From assembly GCF_014235845.1 (NCBI RefSeq), contig NZ_JACJUQ010000001.1:310001-374000 (forward strand): a stretch of DNA of 64,000 nucleotides, given 5' to 3'. Below, piece after piece: positions 8,467-17,038 of this stretch (within the stretch, counting starts at the first letter, position 1; each line of letters begins with the position of its first letter). The notes beneath the pieces are model-generated. The model saw only the letters and a list, made by a program, of their open reading frames with translations, was not told the origin of the DNA and ran no database searches. Source of the DNA: Pontivivens nitratireducens. GTDB taxonomy: Bacteria; Pseudomonadota; Alphaproteobacteria; Rhodobacterales; Rhodobacteraceae. The position numbers and the translations under genes are program-made.

Positions 8467-9144
8467 ATGTGGCCTCTGTCAGGCTTGTCGGGGGCACAGG
8501 GTATCTTTCAAATCGCTTTGATCGCAATTTCCGTGCTGTGCGCGCTGGCATATCTGGTGAAATACCGGCTATCGCCACCGTCACGCACGCGCACCCTGAT
8601 CAAGGCAACATCCGCCGGGGCCTTGGCACTCGGCACCATCTTCGGGGCTGGACCAGTGGCATTGATCTTCTTCTTTGCCACGGCAGCGGTCGCGGATGCA
8701 TTTCTGGCCCGCGAGGACGAATATGGGTTCTATGCCGCCATGGCGACCGCCCTGCTGTCGCAGATTTTCCTGTGTCTGAGCCTGTTTTCCGCCTGGACGG
8801 GAGTTGATGCGCCCCTCATCGCCGTATTGGGCCTTTCGGGCATATGGATCGGATATTTCATGCTGATCTGGGGCGCGCTGGAGCGTATGCGCCTGATCAT
8901 CGTCTGCTATTCGGTGGGAACCCTGGTGGCGACATATCTGGCGCTCGGCTCAACGACCTATGGTCAGTTCGCGGTTGTCGGAATGTTGTTCTACGTGTTG
9001 TCGCAGATTTTCATGTCGCTGGAATTCTTTGTCCTGCAACCGTATTCGTTGGAGGTGAGACTGGGGGGACATGCGATCTGGCTGTTCTACTACACGTCAC
9101 TGCTGCTGTTTTTTGCGGCGTTTCACTGTTCATATGTAGCGTAG
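8467..9144 (+). CDS. YhhN-like multi-pass membrane protein, copy A
   Basis: A 225-residue hydrophobic protein with about eight transmembrane helices, resembling the YhhN/TMEM86 (lysoplasmalogenase-like) family. Shared family features are a basic residue block RTLIKAT (about 42-48), a helix with AAVADAFL carrying Asp77, and a C-terminal pair of helices, LSQIFMSLEFF then WLFYY. In many YhhN proteins the C-terminal motif is Ser-Asp or Ser-Asn; here it is Ser179-Gln180, with a Glu at 186. It is the first of three tandem paralogues, 27 bases from copy B. A stop codon lies 6 bases before the ATG in frame, which fixes the start. Enzyme activity is unproven. Confidence 0.75.
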   Translation: MWPLSGLSGAQGIFQIALIAISVLCALAYLVKYRLSPPSRTRTLIKATSAGALALGTIFGAGPVALIFFFATAAVADAFLAREDEYGFYAAMATALLSQIFLCLSLFSAWTGVDAPLIAVLGLSGIWIGYFMLIWGALERMRLIIVCYSVGTLVATYLALGSTTYGQFAVVGMLFYVLSQIFMSLEFFVLQPYSLEVRLGGHAIWLFYYTSLLLFFAAFHCSYVA

Positions 9145-9171
9145 TTACGCGGCAGGACGCATAAGGTACAT

Positions 9172-9819
9172 ATGTTCGAATACACGCCTCTCGCTGACGC
9201 GGCGCTCGCAATCTCCGTGGTCAGCTCACTGCTATATGTGGTTTACTACCAACTGCGCGCGGTGACGATACAAAGAGCCTTGAGCAAGACGGTGGCCACC
9301 GGGGCGCTGGTCGTCGCCGCATGGGCCGGCGGCGTATCGCTGCTATATGTCGGGGCGCTGATTCTCGCGGTGATTGGCGATTACATGAAGAGTTTGCGCA
9401 CCGAGCGATCCCTCGGATTTGCGATAGCTGCCACGGTCGGGATGCAGGTGCTGCTCTGCTTCTGGTTCGCTCAGGTGCTCTGGATAGGGATCGAGGCACC
9501 GCTGGTGGCGGTCGTCGGTATTTTGGGCATTTTCGGCGGGGGTTTTGTTCTTATCTGGCCCAGGCTTGGAGCGCGCAAGTCGATGATGGTGTCCTTTGCC
9601 GTAACCTCGATTGTCATGTTGACGCTGGGGCTGGGGGCCTCTCCGGGCAGGCCCGAACTGATCCTGGGGGTGATCTTTTACTTGCTTTCCTTGATATTAA
9701 TCGGCTTCGAGCTGGTATTTTTCAGCGATCGTTATAGCTTTCTTCGTATTTCAGGCCCTATTGTATGGATGCTTTACTATAGTGGGCTTATCCTGATGAT
9801 GATCGGGGGGGCAGGATAG
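9172..9819 (+). CDS. YhhN-like multi-pass membrane protein, copy B
   Basis: A 215-residue protein paralogous to its two neighbours, with the same order of features: QRALSKTVATGAL (about 34-46), ILAVIGDYMKSLR with Asp70, then FYLLSLILIGFELVFF with Ser173 and Glu180, and a final GPIVWMLYYSGLILM helix. About eight transmembrane segments. Glycine-Asp (GD) in the first half matches classical YhhN proteins best of the three. The Ser-Asp/Asn position of the second half is Ser-Leu here. Codon use is less GC-rich than in nearby thrS. It probably forms one transcript with copies A and C; the gap to C is 11 bases. Confidence 0.75.
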   Translation: MFEYTPLADAALAISVVSSLLYVVYYQLRAVTIQRALSKTVATGALVVAAWAGGVSLLYVGALILAVIGDYMKSLRTERSLGFAIAATVGMQVLLCFWFAQVLWIGIEAPLVAVVGILGIFGGGFVLIWPRLGARKSMMVSFAVTSIVMLTLGLGASPGRPELILGVIFYLLSLILIGFELVFFSDRYSFLRISGPIVWMLYYSGLILMMIGGAG

Positions 9820-9830
9820 GCGAGGTTGAG

Positions 9831-10472
9831 ATGGAGCTGCTGTTCGTCATAATCGCGATCGGTGCCGGCCTGGATTACGGCCTTTTCAAATCCTGGGGAC
9901 AGCCGAGCTGGAGCCGTACCCTGACCAAGACAACGGCAATCCTGTCGCTTATCATCTGGGCGATCCTGATCGACACGCCAAATCTGATCGTCATCGCGTT
10001 GGGCTTTGCGGCCATAAGCGATTTTGCGAGAAGCCGGGGCGATCTGAAATGGATGACAGTCAGCCGCACGGCCTTCTTTTCGTTTCATGCGTTGTATCTG
10101 ATAGAATACGCACACCTGATCGATCGACCGCTTGTCGAGGCAGGGCCGGCGGTCATTTTGGCCGTGTTTTGTACGATTATGACAATCGCATTGTGTTGGA
10201 GGGCGTTCGAGGCACTCTGGCTGCTGGCTCTTTTGCATTCAGCCGTCCTGGTTTTCCAGTTTTCCGTGGGGCAACTGGTCGGCGGCGAGTACATCCTCAT
10301 CAGCTATACGACGACGCTGTTTTTCCTGTCTACATTGATGCTGGGGATCGAGACATTCCTGCTTGAGGAAGGTACGGGGCTGCGCAAAGTGAGCGGCGCT
10401 GCAATCTGGTTCACGTACCTCGCCGGCCAGATCGGGACGGTGATTGTGTTGACCGAAGCCTATTCAACGTAG
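9831..10472 (+). CDS. YhhN-like multi-pass membrane protein, copy C
   Basis: A 213-residue membrane protein, the most divergent member of the tandem trio. Landmarks align with the others: SRTLTKTTA (about 28-36), AAISDFARSRG with Asp64, FFLSTLMLGIETFLLEE with Ser167 and Glu174, and GAAIWFTYLAGQ at the end. A ribosome site GAGG precedes the ATG. It converges on thrS with a 44-base gap and no obvious terminator. Family assignment rests on its similarity to copies A and B more than on any direct YhhN motif. The function is unknown; a lipid-related membrane role is inferred only from the family. Confidence 0.68.
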   Translation: MELLFVIIAIGAGLDYGLFKSWGQPSWSRTLTKTTAILSLIIWAILIDTPNLIVIALGFAAISDFARSRGDLKWMTVSRTAFFSFHALYLIEYAHLIDRPLVEAGPAVILAVFCTIMTIALCWRAFEALWLLALLHSAVLVFQFSVGQLVGGEYILISYTTTLFFLSTLMLGIETFLLEEGTGLRKVSGAAIWFTYLAGQIGTVIVLTEAYST

Positions 10473-10516
10473 CGGACGATGGATCGCGGCGCTTCCGCCC
10501 CGCGACCCCACTGTTT

Positions 10517-12469
10517 TCACGAAGTGGTCAGATCAGGGGCTAAAGCCTCGGTCGCCAGAGAGGTGATCGCCTCGTCGCGCGACAGGACGGCCGATTGCTT
10601 CTCACCCAGACGGCGCATGGAGACGGTGCCGTTTTCGACCTCCTGTCGCCCGACGACGAGGATGACCGGCACCTTGCCCAGCGAATGCTCACGGACCTTG
10701 TAGTTGATCTTCTCGTTGCGAATGTCCGCCTCGGCGCGAATGCCCTGCTTGCGCAGCATATCGACCGTTTCAGATACGAACTCGTCCGCATCCGACACGA
10801 TCGACGCAACCACGACCTGACGCGGGGCCAGCCAGAAGGGCAGCTTGCCTGCGTAGTTTTCGATCAGGATGCCGATGAACCGCTCGAAGGAGCCGAGAAC
10901 GGCACGGTGCAGCATGAAGGGGCGGTGCTTGTCGCTGTCCTCCCCCACATATTCCGCGCCCAGACGGTCGGGCAACTGGCTGTCCACCTGGAACGTGCCG
11001 CATTGCCATTCGCGCCCGATTGCATCTGTCAGCTTGAAGTCGAGCTTCGGGCCATAGAACGCACCCTCACCGGGATCGACCTCATAGTCCATGCCTATGG
11101 ATTTGATCGCAGCCTCCAGCGCGCCCTCGGTCAGATCCCATTCCGCATCGGTGCCAATACGCTTTTCCGGTCGGGTGGAGAACATGATCCGGAAATCATC
11201 GAAGCCCAGATCCTTGTAAACCCGGCTGAGCAACTGGATGAACTTGGCACATTCTGCCTCGATCTGCTCCTCGGTGCAGAAGATGTGCGCGTCGTCCTGA
11301 ACGAAACCGCGTACCCGCATCAGCCCGTGCATCGCGCCCGACGCCTCGTAGCGGTGGCACGAGCCGAATTCCGCCAGCCGCAGCGGCAGGTCGCGATAGG
11401 ATTTCAGACCCTGATTGTAGATCTGCACGTGGCAGGGGCAGTTCATCGGCTTGAGCGCATTGACCCGTTTCTCATTCGCATGTTCCTCATCTATCTCGGT
11501 GATGAACATGTTCTCACGGTATTTGTCCCAGTGGCCGGAGGCCTCCCACAGCTTGCGATCCACGATCTGCGGTGTGCGGATTTCCTTGTAACCATCCTCG
11601 GTCTGCCGGCGGCGCATGTAGTCTTCCAAAGCGCGGTAAACCGTCCAGCCGTTGGGGTGCCAGAACACCATGCCGGGCGCTTCTTCCTGAAAGTGGAACA
11701 GGTCCATTTCCCGGGCCAGACGCCGGTGGTCGCGTTTTGCGGCCTCCTCGACCTGTTGCAGATGAGCCTTCAACTCCTGCCGCGTGCGGAAGGCGACGCC
11801 ATAGATGCGCTGCAACTGCTTGTTCTTCGCATCGCCACGCCAATAGGCCCCGGACACGCGGGTCAGCTTGAAGGCATCGGCGGGAACCTGGCCGGTATGG
11901 ACCAGATGCGGGCCCCGGCACAGATCCTGCCAGTCGCCATGCCAGTACATCCGCAGATCCTCGCCTTCGGGAATGGCGTGGATCAGTTCGACCTTGAACG
12001 GCTCGTCCGCGGCCTCGTAATGCGCGATGGCGCGGTCGCGTTCCCAGGTTTCGGTGCGAACCGGATCGCGAAGCGCGATGATGTCGCGCATCTTTTTCTC
12101 GATCGCATCAAGGTCCTCGGGGGTGAAGGGTTCGTCGCGGTCAAAATCGTAGTACCAGCCGTTCGCGATGACAGGTCCGATGGTGACCTTCACATCGGGC
12201 CAGATTTCCTGCACCGCACGGGCCATGATGTGCGCCGCGTCGTGACGGATCAGTTCGAGTGCCTGCGCCTCGTCTTTCATGGTATGGATCGCGAGGGAGG
12301 CATCGGCGTCAATCGGTCGGCTCAGGTCACGGAACTGGCCGTCGACGGTGCACGCGATTGCCTGCTTGCCCAGCGATTTCGAGATGTCGGCAGCGACTTC
12401 GCCCCCGGTGATGCCCGCCTCATATTCGCGTTGTGCGCCATCGGGCAGGGTGATCGTGATCTGGGCCAT
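10517..12469 (-). CDS. thrS: threonyl-tRNA synthetase
   Basis: A class II synthetase of 650 residues, full length, charging tRNA-Thr. Domain order is a TGS domain (1-60), the editing/SAD domain with [10 protein letters not shown] (HxxxH zinc-type editing site), and the catalytic core with [20 protein letters not shown] (motif 1 region), [30 protein letters not shown] (motif 2) and motif 3 near the [21 protein letters not shown] stretch, followed by an anticodon-binding domain. In many bacteria thrS and infC are adjacent; here both are on minus but are separated by the plus-strand YhhN trio. A good promoter lies 61-89 bases upstream of the start. Confidence 0.97.
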   Translation of the reverse strand: MAQITITLPDGAQREYEAGITGGEVAADISKSLGKQAIACTVDGQFRDLSRPIDADASLAIHTMKDEAQALELIRHDAAHIMARAVQEIWPDVKVTIGPVIANGWYYDFDRDEPFTPEDLDAIEKKMRDIIALRDPVRTETWERDRAIAHYEAADEPFKVELIHAIPEGEDLRMYWHGDWQDLCRGPHLVHTGQVPADAFKLTRVSGAYWRGDAKNKQLQRIYGVAFRTRQELKAHLQQVEEAAKRDHRRLAREMDLFHFQEEAPGMVFWHPNGWTVYRALEDYMRRRQTEDGYKEIRTPQIVDRKLWEASGHWDKYRENMFITEIDEEHANEKRVNALKPMNCPCHVQIYNQGLKSYRDLPLRLAEFGSCHRYEASGAMHGLMRVRGFVQDDAHIFCTEEQIEAECAKFIQLLSRVYKDLGFDDFRIMFSTRPEKRIGTDAEWDLTEGALEAAIKSIGMDYEVDPGEGAFYGPKLDFKLTDAIGREWQCGTFQVDSQLPDRLGAEYVGEDSDKHRPFMLHRAVLGSFERFIGILIENYAGKLPFWLAPRQVVVASIVSDADEFVSETVDMLRKQGIRAEADIRNEKINYKVREHSLGKVPVILVVGRQEVENGTVSMRRLGEKQSAVLSRDEAITSLATEALAPDLTTS

Positions 12470-12529
12470 CAGGGGGCCTCCTCGGTTCGGCGCCTACGAG
12501 TGCGCCCGGTTGCAGGTATGTGTCCGGGA

Positions 12530-12558
12530 GGTATGGAGGAGGGGGCCTAGGGGGTCAA
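12530..12558 (-). promoter_or_regulatory. predicted sigma-70-type promoter of thrS
   Basis: On the minus strand TTGACC (12558-12553), a 17-base spacer, then CATACC (12535-12530), about 60 bases before the thrS start. The -35 and spacing are good; the -10 is weaker. No threonine-rich leader peptide was found between it and thrS. Confidence 0.5.
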
Positions 12559-12606
12559 GGCAATCACCCCTGTAGTTCGAGAAAACGCGACCAGCACGCC
12601 CAGCCA

Positions 12607-13788
12607 TCAGCCCCCCTCATAGACCGCCAATGTCGCCTGCTGCATCATTTCCACCGTGAAGCGGGACCGGATGCGGGCGCGGGCGGCGAGGCCCATATGC
12701 GCGCGCGCGCTGTCGTCCAGCGACAGGGCGGCTTGAACGGCATCGGCCAGCGCCTCGACATCGCCAGGGGGATACAGCCAGCCGGTGACGCCGTCCTCCA
12801 CCGTTTCCAGTGACCCGCCATGGGCGGTGGCGATGACGGGGCGGCCCATGGCCTGCGCCTCGACCGCGACACGACCGAAGGCCTCAGGTTCACGGCTGGC
12901 ACTGACGACGACGGCGGCCAGCTTGTAGGCGGCCTCCATGTCGGCACAATGTCCGACCATCCGCACGGAACCTGCCAGATCGGCATTGCGCACGGCATGC
13001 TCCAGCGTGCCACGATAGCCGGACCCGGCGTCGTCACCGACCAGAACGATCTGCATGTCGAACCCGGCATCACGCTTTTTCAGCAGGGCTGCGGCGGCGA
13101 TCAGATCTTCCGCACCCTTCCACCGTGTCAGACGACCGGGCAGCATCACGATAGGGCGGGCATCGTCGATGACACCCCACGCCTGGGCGAGACTTACTGT
13201 CCGCTCACTGGTCACGGCCTCCTCAGCGAAGCTGTGGATGTCGGCACCACGCGGGATGGTCACGATCCGCGATGCGTCGATGCCGTGGCGCTGCTGCACG
13301 ACCTGCGCGACATGCCCGGACACGGCGATGACCGGATTGCCACGTGCCATGACCGAGTTGTACCAGCGTTTGAACGGCAGATCGCCCTCGTTATAGACGC
13401 CGTGATACGTCGTGACGAAGCGTGTTCCCGTCGCCTTCGCCGCCCTCCACCCGGCCCAGGCCGGCGCGCGGGAGCGGGCGTGAACGATATCGACGCCCTG
13501 TTCCTCGATGATGTGCTGCAGGGCGCGGGCGTTCTGCCAGATCGTCAGGGGATTCTTCGATCCGATATCCATCTTGATGAACTCCCCCCCCGCGCGGCGC
13601 AATTGCGGCTCCATCCGTCCACCGGCGCTGACGACGAGCGCGCGATGACCTGCCGCGCTGAGCGCCTTGACGATTTCGATGGCGCCACGCTCCACCCCGC
13701 CCGATTCCAGCGTCGGAACCAGTTGCAGTACGGTCAACGGGCGGGCAGTATCGGGGCCCAAATCATTCATCTGATCGGAAGTTGTCAT
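12607..13788 (-). CDS. glycosyltransferase family 4 protein
   Basis: A GT-B-fold glycosyltransferase of about 393 residues that transfers a sugar from a nucleotide donor, probably at the cytoplasmic membrane face. N-terminal VLQLVPTLESGGVERGAIEIVKAL is the acceptor-side GGVE motif. MLPGRLTRWKGAEDLIAAAALL opens the donor domain, and EPEAFGRVAVEAQAMGRPVIAT is the EX7E motif. Start ATG 13788 has GAAGGA just upstream and shares bases with the start codon of the divergent hydrolase; ATG 13770 is an alternative with no ribosome site. A further upstream in-frame start at 13827 looks unlikely. No polysaccharide locus is adjacent, so the product is unknown. Confidence 0.85.
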   Translation of the reverse strand: MTTSDQMNDLGPDTARPLTVLQLVPTLESGGVERGAIEIVKALSAAGHRALVVSAGGRMEPQLRRAGGEFIKMDIGSKNPLTIWQNARALQHIIEEQGVDIVHARSRAPAWAGWRAAKATGTRFVTTYHGVYNEGDLPFKRWYNSVMARGNPVIAVSGHVAQVVQQRHGIDASRIVTIPRGADIHSFAEEAVTSERTVSLAQAWGVIDDARPIVMLPGRLTRWKGAEDLIAAAALLKKRDAGFDMQIVLVGDDAGSGYRGTLEHAVRNADLAGSVRMVGHCADMEAAYKLAAVVVSASREPEAFGRVAVEAQAMGRPVIATAHGGSLETVEDGVTGWLYPPGDVEALADAVQAALSLDDSARAHMGLAARARIRSRFTVEMMQQATLAVYEGG

Positions 13789-14545
13789 GGCGTCCTTCGA
13801 GGTATTCGCACCGGATGAGCGGCGCAATATCGCCTATCATCTCACAATGGCCGAGGGCGCGGAAGCGGACAAGCCCGGTATCGTGTTTCTGGGCGGTTTC
13901 CGCTCCGACATGGGAGGAAACAAGGCCGTCGCGCTGGAGGCATTCGCGAAGTCGCAGGGCCGCGCATTCCTGCGATTCGACTATACCGGGCACGGCGACA
14001 GCTCCGGCGATTTCGAGCTTGGCTGCATCGGTGACTGGGCGCGGGACGCAACCGATGCGATCACCGCACTGACCCAAGGGCCACAGGTGCTGGTCGGCTC
14101 CTCCATGGGCGGTTGGATATCGCTGCTCGTGGCCAGAAACATGCCGGAACGCATCGCGGGTTTCGTCGGCATCGCAGCCGCGCCCGATTTTACCGAAGAT
14201 TCGATGTGGGCGGGCTTCGATGAGGCGCAGCGAGAGGCTCTGATCCAGACAGGCAGGGTGGAATTGCCAAGCGAGTATGATGACGGCCCCTATGTCATCA
14301 CACGCCGATTGATCGAGGATGGGCGCACCCATCTGGTGTTGCGTGATCCGCTGCCCTTGCCTTTTCCGGTGCGGTTGTTGCATGGCACGGCTGATGTGGA
14401 CGTGGATATGTCCCGCCCGCTGAAGCTGATGGAACACGCGACCTGCGAGGATCTGCGCCTGACCTTCGTCAAGGGCGCGGATCACCGGTTCAGCACACCG
14501 GAATGCCTCGCATTGATCGAGCGGACCGTGGCGCAGATCGCCTAG
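13787..14545 (+). CDS. alpha/beta hydrolase, ABHD10-like
   Basis: A 252-residue serine hydrolase. The nucleophile elbow is GSSMGG (about residue 105), the acid is probably in LLHGTADVDVD, and the base is His in KGADHRFSTPE. The opening GGFRSDMGGNKAVALEAFAK and RFDYTGHGDSSGDF match the ABHD10/palmitoyl-protein thioesterase-like branch. These proteins are mitochondrial in eukaryotes and common in alphaproteobacteria; the substrate here is unknown. GGAAG lies 5 bases before the ATG. Its start codon overlaps that of the divergent glycosyltransferase (CATG), and its stop overlaps that of the convergent SDR gene (CTAG). Confidence 0.85.
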   Translation: MASFEVFAPDERRNIAYHLTMAEGAEADKPGIVFLGGFRSDMGGNKAVALEAFAKSQGRAFLRFDYTGHGDSSGDFELGCIGDWARDATDAITALTQGPQVLVGSSMGGWISLLVARNMPERIAGFVGIAAAPDFTEDSMWAGFDEAQREALIQTGRVELPSEYDDGPYVITRRLIEDGRTHLVLRDPLPLPFPVRLLHGTADVDVDMSRPLKLMEHATCEDLRLTFVKGADHRFSTPECLALIERTVAQIA

Positions 14546-15213
14546 GCGGGGAGATCCTTGCCGTCCCAGGTGCGGAAACAACCGGTCCGCGCCATCGTCA
14601 GGGCGTTGAATTCCGACAGCAGGCCTGCAGCGCTGTCCTGGGCGGTGACAGCTGCCGATGCGCCCCCCATGTCCGTCTGGACCCAGCCCGGATGCCATGC
14701 GCCGATCGCGATGCCTTCGGGTTTCAGATCGGCGGCAAGGTTGAATACCAGATTGGAGGCCGCCGCCTTGGACGCGCGATACGCATAATGCTGGCCTGAC
14801 GCCTGTTCGCTCGATGCCATTTGCGAGGAGATGACGGCGATCTTGCCGGCCTCGGCGGCGCGCAGGTTCGGCAGGAACGTGCGGATGGTGAAAAACACCC
14901 CGGCCACATTCGTCATCAGCGTATTTTCCCACGCGGCGAAATCCAGACCGGAATCGTCGATGCCGCCCCGGCCCTGAAAGACCCCTGCATTGCAGATCAG
15001 CAGGTCGATGGGTCGGTTCCCCAGCTCCATTGCAAGCTGCAACTGGCCCGCCTCGGATTTCACGTCGAGCCTGTGACGCTCGATCCCATCGGGCAGGTCG
15101 GCGGTAGCAGGCTCGCGCATGGTGGCAATCACATCGTCGCCACGCGCCGCCGCCTGAATCGCCATTTGCGCGCCGATACCACGGCTTGCGCCGGTAATCA
15201 GAATAGTTGACAT
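14542..15213 (-). CDS. short-chain dehydrogenase/reductase (SDR)
   Basis: A classical SDR oxidoreductase of about 223 residues. The cofactor site is TGASRGIG at the N-terminus, with NAG in LLICNAGVF, the catalytic Ser in ISSQMAS and the YxxxK pair in YAYRASK. Rossmann fold; NAD(P) preference is uncertain because no clear acidic or basic discriminator follows beta-2. Start ATG 15213 (MSTILITG) is preferred over 15225 because it places the nucleotide-binding strand at the N-terminus, as usual. It faces the ABHD10-like gene end to end, with overlapping stop codons. The substrate is unknown. Confidence 0.88.
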   Translation of the reverse strand: MSTILITGASRGIGAQMAIQAAARGDDVIATMREPATADLPDGIERHRLDVKSEAGQLQLAMELGNRPIDLLICNAGVFQGRGGIDDSGLDFAAWENTLMTNVAGVFFTIRTFLPNLRAAEAGKIAVISSQMASSEQASGQHYAYRASKAAASNLVFNLAADLKPEGIAIGAWHPGWVQTDMGGASAAVTAQDSAAGLLSEFNALTMARTGCFRTWDGKDLPA

Positions 15214-15262
15214 ACGGTCCCCCAAAACAACCGCATGACGCGGTGATATTCAACAATCGGCT

Positions 15263-15290
15263 TTGATTGCTGATGTGGCCTGTCTAGGCT
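15263..15290 (+). promoter_or_regulatory. possible promoter for the secreted hydrolase gene
   Basis: TTGATT (15263-15268), a 16-base spacer and TAGGCT (15285-15290), 30 bases before the ATG at 15320. It fits the sigma-70 consensus moderately; no other evidence. Confidence 0.4.
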
Positions 15291-15319
15291 CCGCGTCAAA
15301 AGAAACCAAGGGGACAGAC

Positions 15320-16294
15320 ATGCGTATCTTCGCCGCAATCTTCATCGTGCTGGCATTGTCGATAACGGGGCTGCTGCTGTTCGCCCCGAGGGAGCCGGTG
15401 ACAGGTCCGCTTACATTCGCGCAGGACAGGCTGGGCGAAGACCTCGACCTGTATTTGGCCGCAGAGGAGGCCGAATACGACGACATCGTTCCGGGCACGC
15501 AAAAGCGGATCGTCTGGGCGGGTGAGGCAGGGGTGCGCACGACCTATTCGATTGTCTACATCCACGGGTTTTCCGCCACCTCCGAAGAGATCCGCCCCGT
15601 TCCCGACAACGTGGCGGAGGCACTGGGCGCCAACCTCTACTACACGCGCCTTGCAGGGCACGGCCGGGGGGCGGAGGCCATGCTTGACGGGTCGGTTCCG
15701 CGCTGGATTGACGATTACGCGCAGGCCGTGGCCATCGGTGCCCGTCTCGGTGAGCGGGTGATCGTCATGGGCACCTCGACCGGCGGCACGATTGCAACCT
15801 TGGGTCTGTTCGATACGCGCATCCAGCAGGATGTCGCCGGTCTGATCCTGGTGTCCCCCAATTTCAGGATCGCCAGTGCTGGGGAAAGCGTGCTGACATT
15901 GCCATTGGCACGATACTGGGTGCCCCGCCTCGCTGGCACGGAACGGTCCGTCGAGGTTGCCAATGCGGATCACGCGGCATTCTGGACGACACGCTATTCG
16001 ACCCTCGCGCTGTTGCCGATGGCCGCATCGGTACAGGCGACGGGTCTGTTGCCCTATGAGGAGACGGAGGTTCCCGCGCTGTTCATCTTCTCGGACGAGG
16101 ATCAGGTGGTCGACCACTCCGTCACCCGCGAAATCGCGGAGGCATGGGGGGCACCGGTCCAGATCATCAATCCCGATCTGAACGAAGGTGACGACCCCGA
16201 CGCGCATGTCATCGCGGGCGATATCATGTCACCGTCACAGACCGATCCGATTTCCGAGCAGATGATCCGCTGGATCGCGACCATGCTCAACTAG
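15320..16294 (+). CDS. membrane-anchored alpha/beta hydrolase (lysophospholipase-like)
   Basis: A 324-residue serine hydrolase with an N-terminal hydrophobic segment (MRIFAAIFIVLALSITGLLLF) acting as signal or anchor, so the enzyme domain is expected in the periplasm. The catalytic pattern is VYIHGFSAT (oxyanion region), GTSTGG nucleophile elbow, FSDEDQVVDH (acid) and a late His in DPDAHVIAGD. Start ATG 15320 follows AGGGG with 7-base spacing; an upstream in-frame start at 15263 lacks a ribosome site and would bury the signal sequence. It stands alone, divergent from the SDR gene. The substrate is unknown. Confidence 0.82.
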   Translation: MRIFAAIFIVLALSITGLLLFAPREPVTGPLTFAQDRLGEDLDLYLAAEEAEYDDIVPGTQKRIVWAGEAGVRTTYSIVYIHGFSATSEEIRPVPDNVAEALGANLYYTRLAGHGRGAEAMLDGSVPRWIDDYAQAVAIGARLGERVIVMGTSTGGTIATLGLFDTRIQQDVAGLILVSPNFRIASAGESVLTLPLARYWVPRLAGTERSVEVANADHAAFWTTRYSTLALLPMAASVQATGLLPYEETEVPALFIFSDEDQVVDHSVTREIAEAWGAPVQIINPDLNEGDDPDAHVIAGDIMSPSQTDPISEQMIRWIATMLN

Positions 16295-16306
16295 ATCACA
16301 CCGGAA

Positions 16307-16519
16307 TCAAAGCAGCAGACCGGCCACAACCATGCCCAATCCGATGAATGCGACGCCGACGGCGGCCATGTTCACGGCGACCAGCGCGCGAAGTTTCGCA
16401 GCGGATTGTTCGGCGGGGATGCCGCCCTTGCGGATGCGCACGGCCTCGCGGATGCAATACCCCAGACCCGCCAGGCCCAAAGCGGCTGTTACGGCACCGA
16501 TGATGATCAGGATGGTCAT
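16307..16519 (-). CDS. small two-helix membrane protein
   Basis: A 70-residue protein made of two hydrophobic helices (about 2-22 and 45-69) joined by a basic cytoplasmic-type loop (EAVRIRKGGIPAEQSAAKLR). GAGGG sits 7 bases before the ATG, which supports real translation. I do not recognise a family. It converges on the hydrolase gene with a 12-base gap and is divergent from gapR. Confidence 0.6.
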   Translation of the reverse strand: MTILIIIGAVTAALGLAGLGYCIREAVRIRKGGIPAEQSAAKLRALVAVNMAAVGVAFIGLGMVVAGLLL

Positions 16520-16651
16520 GGGATGTCCCTCGCTACTCGACGTTGCGCCCGGGCGTAAGGCCTTCGCCCGAATGGCGCAAGTGCGCTGGACGAAGGGCCG
16601 CCGCGTGCGTATGGTCCGCGCGTTTCCCCTGATAGATTGCGAGGACCGATT

Positions 16652-16921
16652 ATGGACGTGACCGACGACGACAACAGCCCCGCCTCCCAGTACCGGATTA
16701 CGGTTGGGGAACTGCGCTCATTCGTGGAAAGGATGGAGCGGTTGAACGAGGAAAAGAAGGTCGTCGCGGACCAGCAGAAGGAAATCATGGCTGAGGCGAA
16801 GGGACGTGGTTACGACGTAAAGGCACTGCGCAAGCTGATCGCCCTTCGCGCGAAAGACCCGCAGGAAATCAGCGAGGAAGAAGCTGTTCTGCAACTTTAT
16901 CGCGAAGCATTGGACATGTGA
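16652..16921 (+). CDS. gapR: GapR-family (DUF2312) DNA-binding protein
   Basis: An 89-residue protein matching DUF2312, the family of Caulobacter GapR, which binds overtwisted AT-rich DNA ahead of replication and transcription forks. Conserved features are LRSFVERMERLNEEKK, KEIMAEAKGRGYDVKALRKLI and the acidic end EEAVLQLYREALDM. The first half is predicted coiled coil, consistent with GapR multimers. ATG 16652 has GAGGA 6 bases upstream and is preferred over an in-frame TTG at 16637. The family is essentially alphaproteobacterial, which supports the host assignment. Confidence 0.88.
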   Translation: MDVTDDDNSPASQYRITVGELRSFVERMERLNEEKKVVADQQKEIMAEAKGRGYDVKALRKLIALRAKDPQEISEEEAVLQLYREALDM

Positions 16922-17038
16922 GCGGGCGATAGGCCCGACCCACGAACGCCATCCGGGCGTCAGATTCGTTTCCGGGGCAATCACAGACCGCAGATCGCCC
17001 CGGTCACTCCTCGACCCCATATTGGTGCCACAGCCATA

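Noticed and set aside
10595-12550. A 651-codon plus-strand frame over thrS
   Set aside because: Mirror of threonyl-tRNA synthetase; no family features.
12470-12606. Threonine leader peptide upstream of thrS
   Set aside because: The only short frame near the promoter has no Thr codons and no attenuator structure was seen.
13763-15256. A 497-codon minus frame across the hydrolase and SDR genes
   Set aside because: Overlaps two well-supported genes in other frames and has no recognisable domain.
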